64,000 nucleotides of DNA from DATIXJ01 sp963714795. GTDB taxonomy: Bacteria > Bacteroidota > Ignavibacteria > UBA10030 > SZUA-254. Of the stretch, positions 34,701 through 43,934 are shown in pieces. The DNA lies in assembly GCA_963714795.1 (NCBI GenBank), contig CAVQPS010000007.1, forward strand, positions 1-64,000, written 5' to 3'. Position numbers and translations under genes: made by a program. The notes below the pieces were generated by a model, which saw only the letters and a list, made by a program, of their open reading frames with translations, made no database searches and had not been told where the DNA came from. Within the stretch, counting starts at the first letter, position 1, and each line of letters begins with the position of its first letter.

Positions 34701-34950
34701 GAATCCGTTCAATCCGACGACACGGTTTACGGTAGATGTGCCGAAGGCAAGCACGGTAGAGATAACGATCTACGATGTGCTTGGACAGAGGGTGAACACA
34801 ATAATGAACGGACAAGTGGCGCCGGGAAGTATCACGGTACAATGGGATGGACGTGATGCGAACGGGTTGCCGGTGACAAGCGGTGTGTACTTTGTCCACA
34901 TGAAATCGGACAACTTTACCGCCACGCAGAAAATCATGTTAATGAAGTAA
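31765..34950 (+). CDS. T9SS cargo, 1,061 residues, with NIDO-like region and module B
   Basis: ATG 31765 is preferred over ATG 31759 because AAGGAG at 31751-31756 is then eight bases away. The signal peptide is MRSLSLFLSILLLSSFGFAQ. Residues about 30-330 form an unrecognised domain rich in Gly, Trp and Pro. Residues about 335-420 look Ig-like. Residues about 440-650 resemble a NIDO-type beta domain (YVWIGVNGALAL, then IAPFYCDLI and FIVEWDSIG). Module B covers about residues 670-920 (WNLVSV, GYWLK, WNMVGV, GYWIK, then QTLYLG and FDARY). The sorting tail is QNYPNPFNPTT with VYFVHMK, ending QKIMLMK. The gene is intact and has its own promoter and a strong terminator. It is probably a surface or extracellular protein, with no catalytic residues evident. 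Confidence 0.8.
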   Translation: MRSLSLFLSILLLSSFGFAQQRYLVSPNQEVIPLTKGQLASKLIQKRLNKSSRAANGLAITCGNKFTFGFTEDKYPPTSNFGGYHKDVLGQWYVAKATGTIDSIYWDALGVGALDSEILIRIHQSVIGPTYGPGVRPGPFDPPCQNWGYWINTGDLDQGVAAFPEDANPYPGPFHSTIAHGTAGPPFGNGIWGFGGYSVVDHANTINSLAMLDDGYPCSVSIGQVFFVDMTIHSGPYHVYPDTRTEWWTAGFQVSTSDENYPSRDWKFYEHDSGPSNCAGVPIDDVKRGWVARGGFGADSTYVGMYNWWYTMTVSSNTPPNVTDYDTPHNTLSTGPQHVEVAIDDCDPANPGLAGVASASIIWALDGTVQAPISMTSVVGDLWEGYIPGEVAGHTISFFVKAVDFEGAIGNGSSHQYRIVDLTNAYYQIDTFSTCTHTDISATGTAIDTSKFFDEVSTVNAKDDGQAGPYAISGGPMTIFGDTARYVWIGVNGALALSKNSTDTLDINSGGAYSLTWTFPIAQRHSHQDSIGQTQGLPPKNMIAPFYCDLIIGDSAGQYGNVRYGNGGDPCQFIVEWDSIGTFDETTKSAVSDNTTFRVVMNRCDGTIKYEYDIIGTQGQDSAALVGMQADSNSVTAGYAGAVPGYVFLNRDAYPIQTKPTAGACIKFTPGAAYYATVGWNLVSVSTVPAGSNYSKTSDYPGAISSAFQYKGSYQTVATLKNGTGYWLKYPNKLYAGVPGVRFTSVYDTVTNGWNMVGVPSGSVAVPGGVTPVNATPTSSYFGYTGSGYNIASTLLPGHGYWIKTTTSGANPVLHMTSSAALPKAEPVTELSQMSQLIVRDARGGNQTLYLGSESVLQNAISMYEMPPSVAEMTGFDARYSSGRMVETYPAVMSNTTKYEYTVNIQSSAYPVTISLEGTKATLAGVKMAARTQQGQLLGSLSGAGSSIKITSPSVKSVILTMNDGANIPKVFALGQNYPNPFNPTTRFTVDVPKASTVEITIYDVLGQRVNTIMNGQVAPGSITVQWDGRDANGLPVTSGVYFVHMKSDNFTATQKIMLMK

Positions 34951-34961
34951 TGTGATCTCAA

Positions 34962-35005
34962 GGTTTCATCCCGCCGGTTTCACCGGCGGGGTGAAACCGG
35001 TTTTT
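34962..35005 (+). terminator. Strong Rho-independent terminator
   Basis: A 16-bp stem (34962-34977 with 34983-34998, one G-T pair), a 5-base loop and a TTTTT run at 35001-35005, beginning 11 bp after the stop codon. Confidence 0.9.
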
Positions 35006-35035
35006 ACATCAAGTATACCAGAACTTATTAATCTA

Positions 35036-35047
35036 CTAACTCATCAT
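35036..35047 (+). promoter_or_regulatory. CTAATCCA-like leader motif, copy 3 (weaker)
   Basis: The sequence ctaactcatcat ends 23 bp before the ATG at 35071. It is the least exact of the five copies. Confidence 0.3.
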
Positions 35048-35070
35048 CCACATCATACATCGAGGGTATT

Positions 35071-37074
35071 ATGACAGTCACTAAAGTGTTTTCGCTCGTC
35101 GTATGTCTCTGCGTGTGTTTTGGGCTGACGCAAATTGTTTCAGCACAAACTGCAGATGTTGCGGCGAACAAGTATAAGGTGCCCGTTTATCTCTCCGACA
35201 TGCCTGGTGATACGGCCATTCTTTCCATTGGAGTTCATCCCAATGCGACGTACAATATAGATGGTCCATTAGGTTTTAGCACCGGAGATACGGTACGGGA
35301 GTTGGAAATTCCTCCCCCGGGACCGACGAACTTTGACGTTCGTTTAAGTACGATTGTATCCAAAGACAGTCTCGGAAATGGTTCGCTTGCGAGTATTCAC
35401 CCGCTTCGAACCTATGTTACACAGAACGATAAATGGAAAATTACTTTCCAGCCGGAATCGGATTCCGGTAATGCCAATCCCATGAAACTCTGGTGGCCGG
35501 CTAATCTCGGCTCGGTTGGCGGAGGTTCCTGGAAGTTGACCGATGCTCTCGGCAATGTCCTTTGTGACATGGCAGCACAGTCATCGTTCACCATGCCGAA
35601 TTCAAATCCCAATCCTCAGTCGGTTTTCATCGTTGAGGGCGATTCTCTTGGTTTCTTGACGGCAGCATCGGATTCTCTTGTCTATACATATGACAACAAG
35701 GGAAAAATTGATAAACCCGTTTCAGGAAAGCCGTACAATTCTGAAGGGACATTCACGATTACCGTACCGCATACCGGTTATAATGACGTTCACCTGGAAT
35801 TCGGTATGGGGCTTTTGGAATTTTTAAGCGTGAATCCGACTCCGACAAGTTTCAACCCCGCGTTGACACCGGATGGTAAAGTTGCGAAGTTAGACTTAGT
35901 CTATAGCAGCAATTTGGATTCCGGTTCTTCGATTACATTTACGGTTCTCGGTGCCAAAGGAAAAGCTCTCACATTAAAAGATTACTGGTGGGTTCCTTCA
36001 GTTCTTCCTGCTAAATTCAAAGCGACGAAAATTACCGGTCCGGCGGCAACGGATGCATACTTACTGTTATATGAGCCGAACTGGTATAACGTCGTTGAAG
36101 AAGTTTATTCACAGGGCGCCGGTACACTTGGTGCAACCGGTATCGTTTGCGGTATTACGACACCGACGGCTTCGTTGGTTCCAAAGAAGCTGACACCAAT
36201 TACACGTTATGTCTATATGCCGAAGTATAAAGATCTCTATTCAACGTTATACGCTGCCGGTATTGGAACACATGATGGCGGAACTAACCAAACATTATTT
36301 TCTAACGTCAACGGAAAAGCTGTTGTAAAACCGCTCAAAGATTATTCCCCGAAATTGGGGAAGAATCCTCTTGTTGCCGAATTAGCAACATTGCATTTCA
36401 ATATTGACATGAGCGCTCTTTCGACAAAGACAAATGCCGGTTTCGGCGGCTTGTTCTATGCCGATACTGCTGCAGGTTCAATCTTTAACGGACTTACCGT
36501 TAATGCCATTGCCGCCTATGCTGATTCAGTATTCTCAGGCGCCGATTCCTCGGCAAGAATCTTGAGTGCAAATTTAACAAACTTGTATAACACACTTTAC
36601 AAAATCAACAATGTCTTCGCCGGACCGTTTGATACAACTTCATGGTCAGCATCCAAAGTGAGACTGAAATCATCCAGACTCCTGATGGATCTGAATCCGC
36701 AGGTACTGTATCGTAAATCAAACAGCGGTGCTGCTCCGACGATCAATCCGAACTGGGTATTCAAAGGATTCGCACCGGAACAATTCAAACTGGAACAGAA
36801 TTATCCGAATCCGTTCAACCCGACGACGACGATTCAGTTCACAATGCCTGCCGATGGTTATGTGACATTAAAAGTGTACAATATCCTCGGTCAGGAAGTT
36901 GCCAGCATCTATAATCATGAATTCATGGCGCAAGGTGTTGCACAAACGCATTTCAACGCGAACAACTTTGCATCAGGCGTTTACTTCTATCGCTTTACCG
37001 GAGAGACTGTTGCTAACGGTGATCAGGCCGGACAGACCTTCACACAAGTGAAGAAGATGATGTTGGTAAAATAA
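35071..37074 (+). CDS. T9SS cargo, 667 residues, with modules A and C
   Basis: ATG 35071 follows GAGGG. The signal peptide is MTVTKVFSLVVCLCVCFGLT, with cleavage near VSAQ. Module A occupies about residues 35-190 (IGVHPNATYNIDG, then ELEIPPPGPTNFDVR and WKITFQP). A cohesin-like or Ig-like beta domain follows at about residues 225-310. Module C covers about residues 365-550, including VAELATLHFNIDMSA, LFYADTAAG, FNGLTV and INNVFAGPF. The tail is QNYPNPFNPTT with NANNFASGVYFYR, ending TQVKKMMLVK. The gene is intact and flanked by hairpins. The export route is clear, but the ligand or substrate is not. Confidence 0.8.
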   Translation: MTVTKVFSLVVCLCVCFGLTQIVSAQTADVAANKYKVPVYLSDMPGDTAILSIGVHPNATYNIDGPLGFSTGDTVRELEIPPPGPTNFDVRLSTIVSKDSLGNGSLASIHPLRTYVTQNDKWKITFQPESDSGNANPMKLWWPANLGSVGGGSWKLTDALGNVLCDMAAQSSFTMPNSNPNPQSVFIVEGDSLGFLTAASDSLVYTYDNKGKIDKPVSGKPYNSEGTFTITVPHTGYNDVHLEFGMGLLEFLSVNPTPTSFNPALTPDGKVAKLDLVYSSNLDSGSSITFTVLGAKGKALTLKDYWWVPSVLPAKFKATKITGPAATDAYLLLYEPNWYNVVEEVYSQGAGTLGATGIVCGITTPTASLVPKKLTPITRYVYMPKYKDLYSTLYAAGIGTHDGGTNQTLFSNVNGKAVVKPLKDYSPKLGKNPLVAELATLHFNIDMSALSTKTNAGFGGLFYADTAAGSIFNGLTVNAIAAYADSVFSGADSSARILSANLTNLYNTLYKINNVFAGPFDTTSWSASKVRLKSSRLLMDLNPQVLYRKSNSGAAPTINPNWVFKGFAPEQFKLEQNYPNPFNPTTTIQFTMPADGYVTLKVYNILGQEVASIYNHEFMAQGVAQTHFNANNFASGVYFYRFTGETVANGDQAGQTFTQVKKMMLVK

Positions 37075-37092
37075 TATGCTGTAAACGAGAGA

Positions 37093-37126
37093 CGTGGTCT
37101 CTTTTGTGAAAGCTTGAGAGACCACG
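37093..37126 (+). terminator. Hairpin after the 35-kb cargo gene
   Basis: A 10-bp perfect stem (cgtggtctct / agagaccacg) with a 14-base loop. No T-run follows, so it may stabilise the mRNA end rather than terminate. Confidence 0.5.
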
Positions 37127-37173
37127 GATCTTAAAGTCATAAATTCAAACGTTGTAAATTAAAGCTAAATTCT

Positions 37174-37185
37174 CTAATCCACCAT
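37174..37185 (+). promoter_or_regulatory. CTAATCCA leader motif, copy 4
   Basis: The sequence ctaatccaccat ends 31 bp before the ATG at 37217. AAGGAG follows at 37203-37208. Confidence 0.45.
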
Positions 37186-37216
37186 ATATCTAAACAATTC
37201 ATTAAGGAGTCAAAAC

Positions 37217-37822
37217 ATGAAAACATTCATGTTCGTGTTCGCAGTCGTACTTGTGCTTGGCTTAGCCTCAGTATCGCACGCACAGGAAGCTCGCAGTGCT
37301 GATTTGACGTTTGACGTTACAATCGGTACAGTGCCACTTGACATACAGAATCCTACGGACCTCGCACTTGACGATGGCGGCGCAGGGACACTCACACCCG
37401 GTGTTGCTATTGCAGCAGTTCCCGATGGAGCGGATGCATGGTTGCAGGCAGGTCTTGCCGGCAGCGGAACAAATCCGTATCAGCCGAACCTCGATGGTAA
37501 CCCGGCGTCATTTGACGTAGAAGGTGCCCCGAGTGCAAGCGTTGTCGTTTCTTTTGCATTGCCGTATTTGCTCTATCCTGTAAACAATGGAACCGGTGTG
37601 ATCCATGTTGATTACAACGGAACATCTGCATGCTGGGTCGATGTCAATGGTACCCCGAATTATTTCAATCCGAAGAACGGAACCACGATCACGTTGAATC
37701 AGGATCCGACAGTTCCCGTTCATTTCAACCTTGGCGGTATTTTCACGGTTGACAGAAGCGCAAACGCGGATGAATATATCGGTGTGGCAATCGTTACCGT
37801 TGCATACGCTGCAAACGACTAA
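37217..37822 (+). CDS. Exported DUF4402-like protein, candidate pilin subunit
   Basis: A 201-residue protein with the signal peptide MKTFMFVFAVVLVLGLASVS and cleavage at SHAQ-EA. ATG 37217 has AAGGAG upstream. The mature part is all-beta in character. It ends with FTVDRSANADEYIGVAIVTV followed by AYAAN, which resembles the G-strand end of DUF4402 proteins, themselves relatives of fimbrial subunits. It has no T9SS tail, unlike its neighbours. It lies just upstream of a PapD-like chaperone and an usher, so I infer that it is the major subunit exported by that pathway. The DUF4402 match is by eye and could be wrong; another Ig-like export protein is the alternative. Confidence 0.55.
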   Translation: MKTFMFVFAVVLVLGLASVSHAQEARSADLTFDVTIGTVPLDIQNPTDLALDDGGAGTLTPGVAIAAVPDGADAWLQAGLAGSGTNPYQPNLDGNPASFDVEGAPSASVVVSFALPYLLYPVNNGTGVIHVDYNGTSACWVDVNGTPNYFNPKNGTTITLNQDPTVPVHFNLGGIFTVDRSANADEYIGVAIVTVAYAAND

Positions 37823-37866
37823 ATATCGGCGAGCATTCATGATGTAACAGCTCGTTCATTACATGG

Positions 37867-37915
37867 AAAGGGTAGCAAGGGAATGATGTATCATGTTTCG
37901 GGCTACCCTTTTCGT
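37867..37915 (+). terminator. Terminator or attenuator between pilin candidate and chaperone
   Basis: A 10-bp stem (aaagggtagc / gctacccttt) with a 25-base loop, followed by ttcgttt. Placed after the subunit gene, it would let the subunit be made in excess over chaperone and usher. Confidence 0.6.
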
Positions 37916-38027
37916 TTATTAAATACCTGCCTCAAAAAATCGAAACATTTATGATTGCTGTGAACTTATTGGTATATTCAATGACGGAAACATTTTTGTT
38001 GAAGTTATTCATTGAAGAGATAATTGC

Positions 38028-38876
38028 ATGATGAGGGTCTTAACATTGAAACGGAATTTAGCGGTTCTGGCGTTCTTCGGTATTATTTTTTTGAAAGCTT
38101 CCTACGCCGGCATTGTGATTTCACCCAGTGCGTTATTCCTCAATTCGGGTCATCGGATGATTTCGATAACCGCGACGAATGAAGGAGACGATGAACGGGA
38201 AATCTGGACAGAAATGAAATTCGGATATGAAACATCCACTGATTCCGGAAAAATTTTTATCTACATGGATTCATTGGCCCACGATGAACTCTCTGCCGCT
38301 GCATGGCTCCAGTGTTACCCGAAACGGTTTACTCTGCGCCCGGGAGAAAGCCAGACGATTCGCGTTATGGCAGTGCCTCCCGCGGGAATTTCCGACGGAG
38401 AGTATTGGGCTCGTGTCATTCTTAATAGCAAGACCAGACAGGTTATTCAGCCCAAAAATGCTCAGGTAAACGGTACGAAACCGGCGCTGACTATTTTATA
38501 CCAACAAAGTGTTCCATTCCATTACAGGGTCGGCAGGGTGACAACAGGTTTGAAGGTCGATTCGCTGATCACCGCGCTCTCCGATACAAGCGTTGATGTG
38601 TATCTCAGAATATCGCGGACCGGCAACGCCTCTTTTTGGGGAAGCCGAACATTGGAATTACGCGATAAAAACGGAACGGTTGTTTACAAAGTAACTCGTA
38701 ATTCTGGTGTCTATAAAAAGATTACAACGGTTGATCATATTAATCGTGGCGGGATCACGTCGGGAGATTATACACTTTCTGTTCTTTTTGCTTCGGAAGC
38801 GAGGACCGATATTCCGAAGAAGCAGTTGTTACAGACACAACAGGTACGGGCTTCAACGTCAATTACAATTCCATAA
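38028..38876 (+). CDS. PapD-like periplasmic pilus chaperone
   Basis: A 282-residue protein with a signal peptide (residues about 5-27, ending ASYAG). The first Ig domain starts IVISPSALFLNSGHRMISIT, with the chaperone G1-strand region in YPKRFTLRPGESQTIRVMAV followed by DGEYWARVIL. A second, shorter Ig domain follows from about residue 150. Such chaperones hold subunits by donor-strand complementation in the periplasm and hand them to the outer-membrane usher. The gene lies 21 bp before the usher and after the subunit candidate. The C-terminal half is less conserved than in classical PapD, so it may belong to a divergent chaperone class. Confidence 0.75.
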   Translation: MMRVLTLKRNLAVLAFFGIIFLKASYAGIVISPSALFLNSGHRMISITATNEGDDEREIWTEMKFGYETSTDSGKIFIYMDSLAHDELSAAAWLQCYPKRFTLRPGESQTIRVMAVPPAGISDGEYWARVILNSKTRQVIQPKNAQVNGTKPALTILYQQSVPFHYRVGRVTTGLKVDSLITALSDTSVDVYLRISRTGNASFWGSRTLELRDKNGTVVYKVTRNSGVYKKITTVDHINRGGITSGDYTLSVLFASEARTDIPKKQLLQTQQVRASTSITIP

Positions 38877-38897
38877 CTGGCATTCAGGGATGCAACG

Positions 38898-41515
38898 GTG
38901 AAGGGATTATTGTACATTATTCTCGGTAGTATCTTTGCCACTACTATTCTGTGGGGGCAAACGACTGTAACCACCCAGAAGTCCGAAGAAAGAATTATTG
39001 TCGATCTTCGTGGATCGGGATTTACCCCACGGGAAATTGAAATGATCATCAAAGGCGAGGATGATTATTTACCTGCCCTCGAATCGTTCAATTATTTCGG
39101 TATCAAGTCGCAATTTGATTCACTGCAACAGCATGTCAGCGGTTTTTTTAGGAAAGCCGACAGTACCTATCAGATTAATTTTGAGAAACGCCAGGCAACT
39201 ATCCGCGGAGAAAACCATAGCATTGACCGATCGCGATTTTCTTTTCCGCAATACAAAAGTATATCTGAACCTGAATTTTTTTAAGGATTTTTTCGGTATC
39301 GAGCTTATCTATAATCCCCGCAGGGTACAGGTGCTTATCAAGAACGCACTTTAGCTTCCGACTGTTATTGCTGCGCGGCGATTGCGTGCTCTCGAGGATC
39401 GGCAGAAAATCATGAAAAAAATTCCTGATGCTGATCTCGATCTCGGCAGGGATTTTAATCTTCTCAGCGGCGGTCTTATTAATTATTCAACGAACGGAAT
39501 TTTTTCAGAATATACCCGTCCCAGCGCGCGCAATAATTTTAATATCGGTGTGAAAGCGCTCGGAGGAGATTTTACAGGCCGTTTATACAATGTGGTGGAT
39601 CTGGGAAAGTCGACGAATACCTTCATCGGTAATTTCCGGTATCCGTTTTTCGACAATTCATGGCTGAGCCAGATTACCGTCGGCGATATTTTGAATCTTG
39701 GCGTGTTCCCTCAGGAAATTACCGGTGTTGAAATCACCAATCGACCGGTTGCCCCACGGCGTATTTTTACTCAGGAAGTGTTTCAGGGAAATGTCGATCC
39801 CAAAATGGATGTTGCGTTTTACGGTACGCTGGGAGAAACTGCCCTTCAATATGCGGATGAACGGGGGCAATATCAATTTGATGTCCCGGTCATGTACGGA
39901 AACGGACAGATGGAATTGCACGCATACGATTCATGGGGTCAGGAAAAAGTGATTCAATACCGTCTGGATGTTCCCCAGACAATGATTCCTCCGGGACAAT
40001 TTCAATATTCTGTTTCGTTAGGAAAAAACCGGGAAGAAAAAAATGCACCATTTATTGTTACCAATACGATGGATTGGGGGTTAACACCTGAACTTACAAT
40101 AGGGTCTATTTCATCCTATTATGATTTTACGACCACGCAACAGGCGTATGCCGGTATTTCCAGTACTGCACGTCTTTTGGGGGCTCTTATTGCAAATGCG
40201 ACATTCATTCCTCAGGCGTATTCGTTAGGAAGTCTTGCATGGGATTTTACATCGTCGGCTCGAATATACACTTGAAAACACATGGTATGCAGGTACTTCC
40301 CAGCTGAATCCAACAGGAGTCGTCAATGCGCTCAATTTTTCGGCGTCCGTTCCTATAACCACGTTTTCCAGAGAATCATTTTTTAACATACTGGCGCTGG
40401 AAACTTCTTATAACGACAACAGGACCGACGAACTTCAAGGCATCGATCAGCACGACCTTTAATACATTTCAACCTTCGTTGAGTTCGGAAATCGTTTCTC
40501 GAAAAGTGTATGGTGACGGCACAACAACGCAGACATACCAAACGACGGCCGCTGTTATCGTTTGTCATGCCGGCCGGATTACATGTCCTCACCGATATCA
40601 CGTACGATAATTTGGCACAAGCAATCGATGAAATAGATTTTTTGGGTGTAAAGCGTTTTGGGACCGGATTCGGGCTCGAATTTTCTTATAATCGAAGTTA
40701 TACCTCAAATACCTATTTAATCGGACTGAAGTTAACATATTATCCTACATTTATTCATGCCGGAATCGGAGCTTCAACAAATGATTCTGATCGTCTATGA
40801 ATATTCGGCATCCGCCTATGGAAACATCAGTTTCACAACATCACCGTTCAATATCCGGTTTAGCGTACGCAGGGAAATTTATTCGGCAATGGCGAATTCT
40901 ATGTTCGGCATTTCTTGATTCGAACGGGAATGGAAAGAGGATAAGAATGAACCGACCATCGACGTCGGGCAAGTGTATATTTCCGACATGACGGTTCAGG
41001 GTTATCCGTTCTACATGCCGATCAATACCGCAACAAAAGTAAAGATTTTCAGCTATGAGGATTATAAGATCTTCCTTGATCCCGAAACCCTTGAAGATCC
41101 GGTCTGGGTTCCGCAATATAAAGCCATCCATCTGGTTGCTGATCCGAATTTAGTTCGCCGTATCAATATTCCCGTTGTGAACGGCGGTATACTTCGAGGT
41201 ACAGTGACAATTGCCGGGAAAACAACATTTCCGGCAGAAGGGAATCAACGTAACGACTGACATCTGCAAGGGAAATTATTGGTGCAAACGGAGAGAAACA
41301 TCCGGGCTTCGAAAAGAAGCTCGTCAACATTTTCAACCGGTGAGTTTGAGTTCCTCGGTGTTCCTCCGGGGAAATATGTCCTTACTCTTGATGCCACGCA
41401 AATTTCCGGTTTAGGATTCACGAGCAATCCTGAAAAGCGGGAAATTGAGGTCATCATGAAGGCCGACGGTGATATTATCAATGATCAGAATTATACATTA
41501 GTGCCGAAACGATAA
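38898..41515 (+). pseudogene. Outer-membrane usher-like protein of the chaperone-usher pathway, frameshifted
   Basis: The likely start is GTG 38898 (MKGLLYIILGSIFATTILWG), eight bases after AGGGA. Coding pieces change frame at about 39,225, have an in-frame TAG at 39,352, continue from 39,355 to about 40,260, and then jump through several frames to 41515, for about 870 residues. The N-terminal and plug-like region is recognisable as an usher by QEVFQGNVDPKMDVAFYG, then DERGQYQFDVPVMYGNG and MELHAYDSWGQEK. This is the pattern of the usher middle domain that threads subunits to the surface. The C-terminus has a carboxypeptidase-regulatory-like beta domain (GILRGTVTIAG, then GEFEFLGVPPGKYVLTLD). 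About six to eight breaks in 2.6 kb contrast with the intact genes on both sides. Confidence 0.65.
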
Positions 41516-41551
41516 AGAAATGAACTGCCAATTATATAACGGGGTGATTGT

Positions 41552-43843
41552 ATGAAAACGATCGTATCATTTTTCCGTAACCGCTATATGAATATTATAC
41601 CGGGCGATTATTCTGCGATTTTGCGTTTGACTGGCATATTCGGTTTCCTTCTCATTTTTTGCGGGGCGTTATCGGCGCAAACAATATTCGATGATGAAGA
41701 TTCCTCTTCAACGGGAATTGACAGCGTCTCGACAAATCAAAACCCGTTCTCTTTCGTCGATACCGCATCGAGTCCGGATGGAATACTGTCGAGCGGGGCA
41801 GTCTGGACATCGGTCAATCCATACCCGCAGGGCAATACGCTTCTTACTGTCGATATATATCGGGACACCGGTTGTATTGCTGCCGGCTATCTTGGGTCGG
41901 TGATTTCCACGACGAACGGTGGTGGTTCATGGCAAACCTCAACCGGCATTGGAGGTGCCACGGAAGGATTGTTTTCCGTCAATGTGGTTGATTCGTTATA
42001 TATATATATGACGGGCACCCGCGGGGTCATTATGAAATCCACCGACGGTGGAATCACATGGACGAAATTAACTTCCGGCACGAGCTTTTTACTGTACGAC
42101 ATAAAATTTGTCGATCGCAATACCGGATGGGTTGTCGGTTCGAACGGGTATATCGCAAAAACGACAAACGGCGGTGTGACGTGGTCAAGACAGCTAACCT
42201 CGTTTGCAAATAATTTTTATTCTATCGATTTTGTCAATCCGACGAAAGGCTGGGTGGTCGGAGATTCCGGCACAATTTATACCACGAACGACGGCGGAAT
42301 TACGTGGACCTCTCAAAATTCCGGAACAACTTCCGTGTTAAGTAGTGTAGATTTTATCGATGTGAACACGGGGTTTGCTGCCGGAAATAATGGCGTCGTT
42401 GTCAAAACGACCAACGGAGGCGGCTTGTGGCTGGTGATGGCGCAAACATCCGGGCTCTATCTCGAATCTATCCATGCCGACAGTGTGAATGTGTGGGCAG
42501 TCGGATCGGGAGGGACAATTCTGAATTCACCCAACGGGGGTTCAGCATGGTATCAGCAAAATTCCGGCACGACCGGCTGGCTGACGGCAGTACGATTTGC
42601 CAACGCTTCCCTCGGATGGGTGACAGGCATTAACGGAATAATCTTGAAAACCGTAGATGGCGGAACGACGTGGCAAGAATTGAACCAATCTATAAGCGGA
42701 AATTTCAATGCTGTCTCGTTTCCATCTCCCACTACGGGGTATGTTGTCGGCGCGCAGGGTGTAATTGCAAAGACTACTGATGGCGGAGTGACATTGACGA
42801 TGGTTGCATCACCCGTCAGTTCGGATTATTACACTGTTGATTTCTATGACAATGTCACCGGTTGGTTGGGCGGAAAATCCGGTATCATTTTGCATACGAC
42901 CGACGGGGGAATGTCATGGATATTCCAGTCATCGGGTGTGAAGTCTGCGATTCAATCGATATATTTTGTGAATTCCCTGCTTGGATTTGCATGCACAGCC
43001 AATGGAAGAATACTTTCCACGACTGACGGCGGAGCTCACTGGGCGTCGAAATATGTTGCAGCAGTCAAATTTACTTCGATTCAATTTACCGATATCAATA
43101 ACGGGTGGGTATCCGGCGTTCGGGGAATTGTCTTTGCCACACAAGATGGCGGTACACATTGGTTCCAGGAAAGTTCATCGTTACAATCCAACCGGGATCT
43201 GTATGGTCTGTATTTCAGAAACCCCCTGCTGGGTTGGGCGGTCGGTATTCATGGAACGATTTTGAACACCGTCAACGGCGGGGTAACCTGGACCGTCCAA
43301 CAGACCAATGTTGTCTGGCCACTTCATGCGGTGTTCTTTGCCGATGATGCGAATGGATGGGCTGTCGGTAACGAAGGGACGATCTTACACACAACCGATG
43401 GCGGGACGACGTGGTTGTTGGATGCATCCGGCATTTCTCAAAATATTATTAATATTACAAATGACTCGGTCGGAAATATCTGGGTGGTAGGTCAGGCAAG
43501 CCGTATCAGTAAATATTTTTCCGGTATTCCGAGTGCTGCTGCTCTTGCACGAGCAAAGCAGGCAGCGGAACATGTTGCCCTCCGGAATTTTCCAAATCCG
43601 TTTAATCCGTATACGGTCATTGAATTTACGCTCGACGAACCGATGGTTCTGAATATCAAAATCTATAATATGCTGGGACAGGAGATAACCACGCTTGCTG
43701 AATCAAAGAGTTATGGCAAAGGGCTTCATTCGATGATATTTAATCCGAATGGACAAAGTTTGGCTTCTGGCATGTATCTCATTCGGCTGGCTTCCCAGGA
43801 TGGTAAATATCGTGCTTTGCAGAAAATGATGTACGTCAAATGA
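41552..43843 (+). CDS. T9SS cargo with two YCF48-type beta-propellers (about 14 blades)
   Basis: An intact 763-residue protein. ATG 41552 follows GGGGTGATTGT. An extended signal segment ends ALSAQ near residue 43. Residues about 85-665 hold 13 clear blade motifs of the form GxxGxIxxTTDGGxTW, preceded by a DxxxGWVVG strand, plus one degenerate blade. Fourteen blades would make two seven-bladed propellers. YCF48/HCF136 is a photosystem assembly factor in phototrophs, but the many bacterial secreted relatives are unassigned. The sorting tail is NFPNPFNPYT with GMYLIRL, ending LQKMMYVK. The next gene has the same layout, which points to duplication. Confidence 0.8.
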   Translation: MKTIVSFFRNRYMNIIPGDYSAILRLTGIFGFLLIFCGALSAQTIFDDEDSSSTGIDSVSTNQNPFSFVDTASSPDGILSSGAVWTSVNPYPQGNTLLTVDIYRDTGCIAAGYLGSVISTTNGGGSWQTSTGIGGATEGLFSVNVVDSLYIYMTGTRGVIMKSTDGGITWTKLTSGTSFLLYDIKFVDRNTGWVVGSNGYIAKTTNGGVTWSRQLTSFANNFYSIDFVNPTKGWVVGDSGTIYTTNDGGITWTSQNSGTTSVLSSVDFIDVNTGFAAGNNGVVVKTTNGGGLWLVMAQTSGLYLESIHADSVNVWAVGSGGTILNSPNGGSAWYQQNSGTTGWLTAVRFANASLGWVTGINGIILKTVDGGTTWQELNQSISGNFNAVSFPSPTTGYVVGAQGVIAKTTDGGVTLTMVASPVSSDYYTVDFYDNVTGWLGGKSGIILHTTDGGMSWIFQSSGVKSAIQSIYFVNSLLGFACTANGRILSTTDGGAHWASKYVAAVKFTSIQFTDINNGWVSGVRGIVFATQDGGTHWFQESSSLQSNRDLYGLYFRNPLLGWAVGIHGTILNTVNGGVTWTVQQTNVVWPLHAVFFADDANGWAVGNEGTILHTTDGGTTWLLDASGISQNIINITNDSVGNIWVVGQASRISKYFSGIPSAAALARAKQAAEHVALRNFPNPFNPYTVIEFTLDEPMVLNIKIYNMLGQEITTLAESKSYGKGLHSMIFNPNGQSLASGMYLIRLASQDGKYRALQKMMYVK

Positions 43844-43934
43844 TATATTCACCGTATTTGTGTATATTCTCCTGTGATGGAGAAAGAAACGAAATAGTTC
43901 ATATCTGATATTGTTAAACTTCAGGTATTTTCGG

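Noticed and set aside
17683..39354. TAG read as an amino acid (two in-frame TAG codons at 17683 and 39352 inside otherwise continuing frames)
   Set aside because: TAG is used as the final stop of intact genes ending at 61149 and 63553, and both internal TAGs lie in genes with other frame breaks, so error or decay is simpler.
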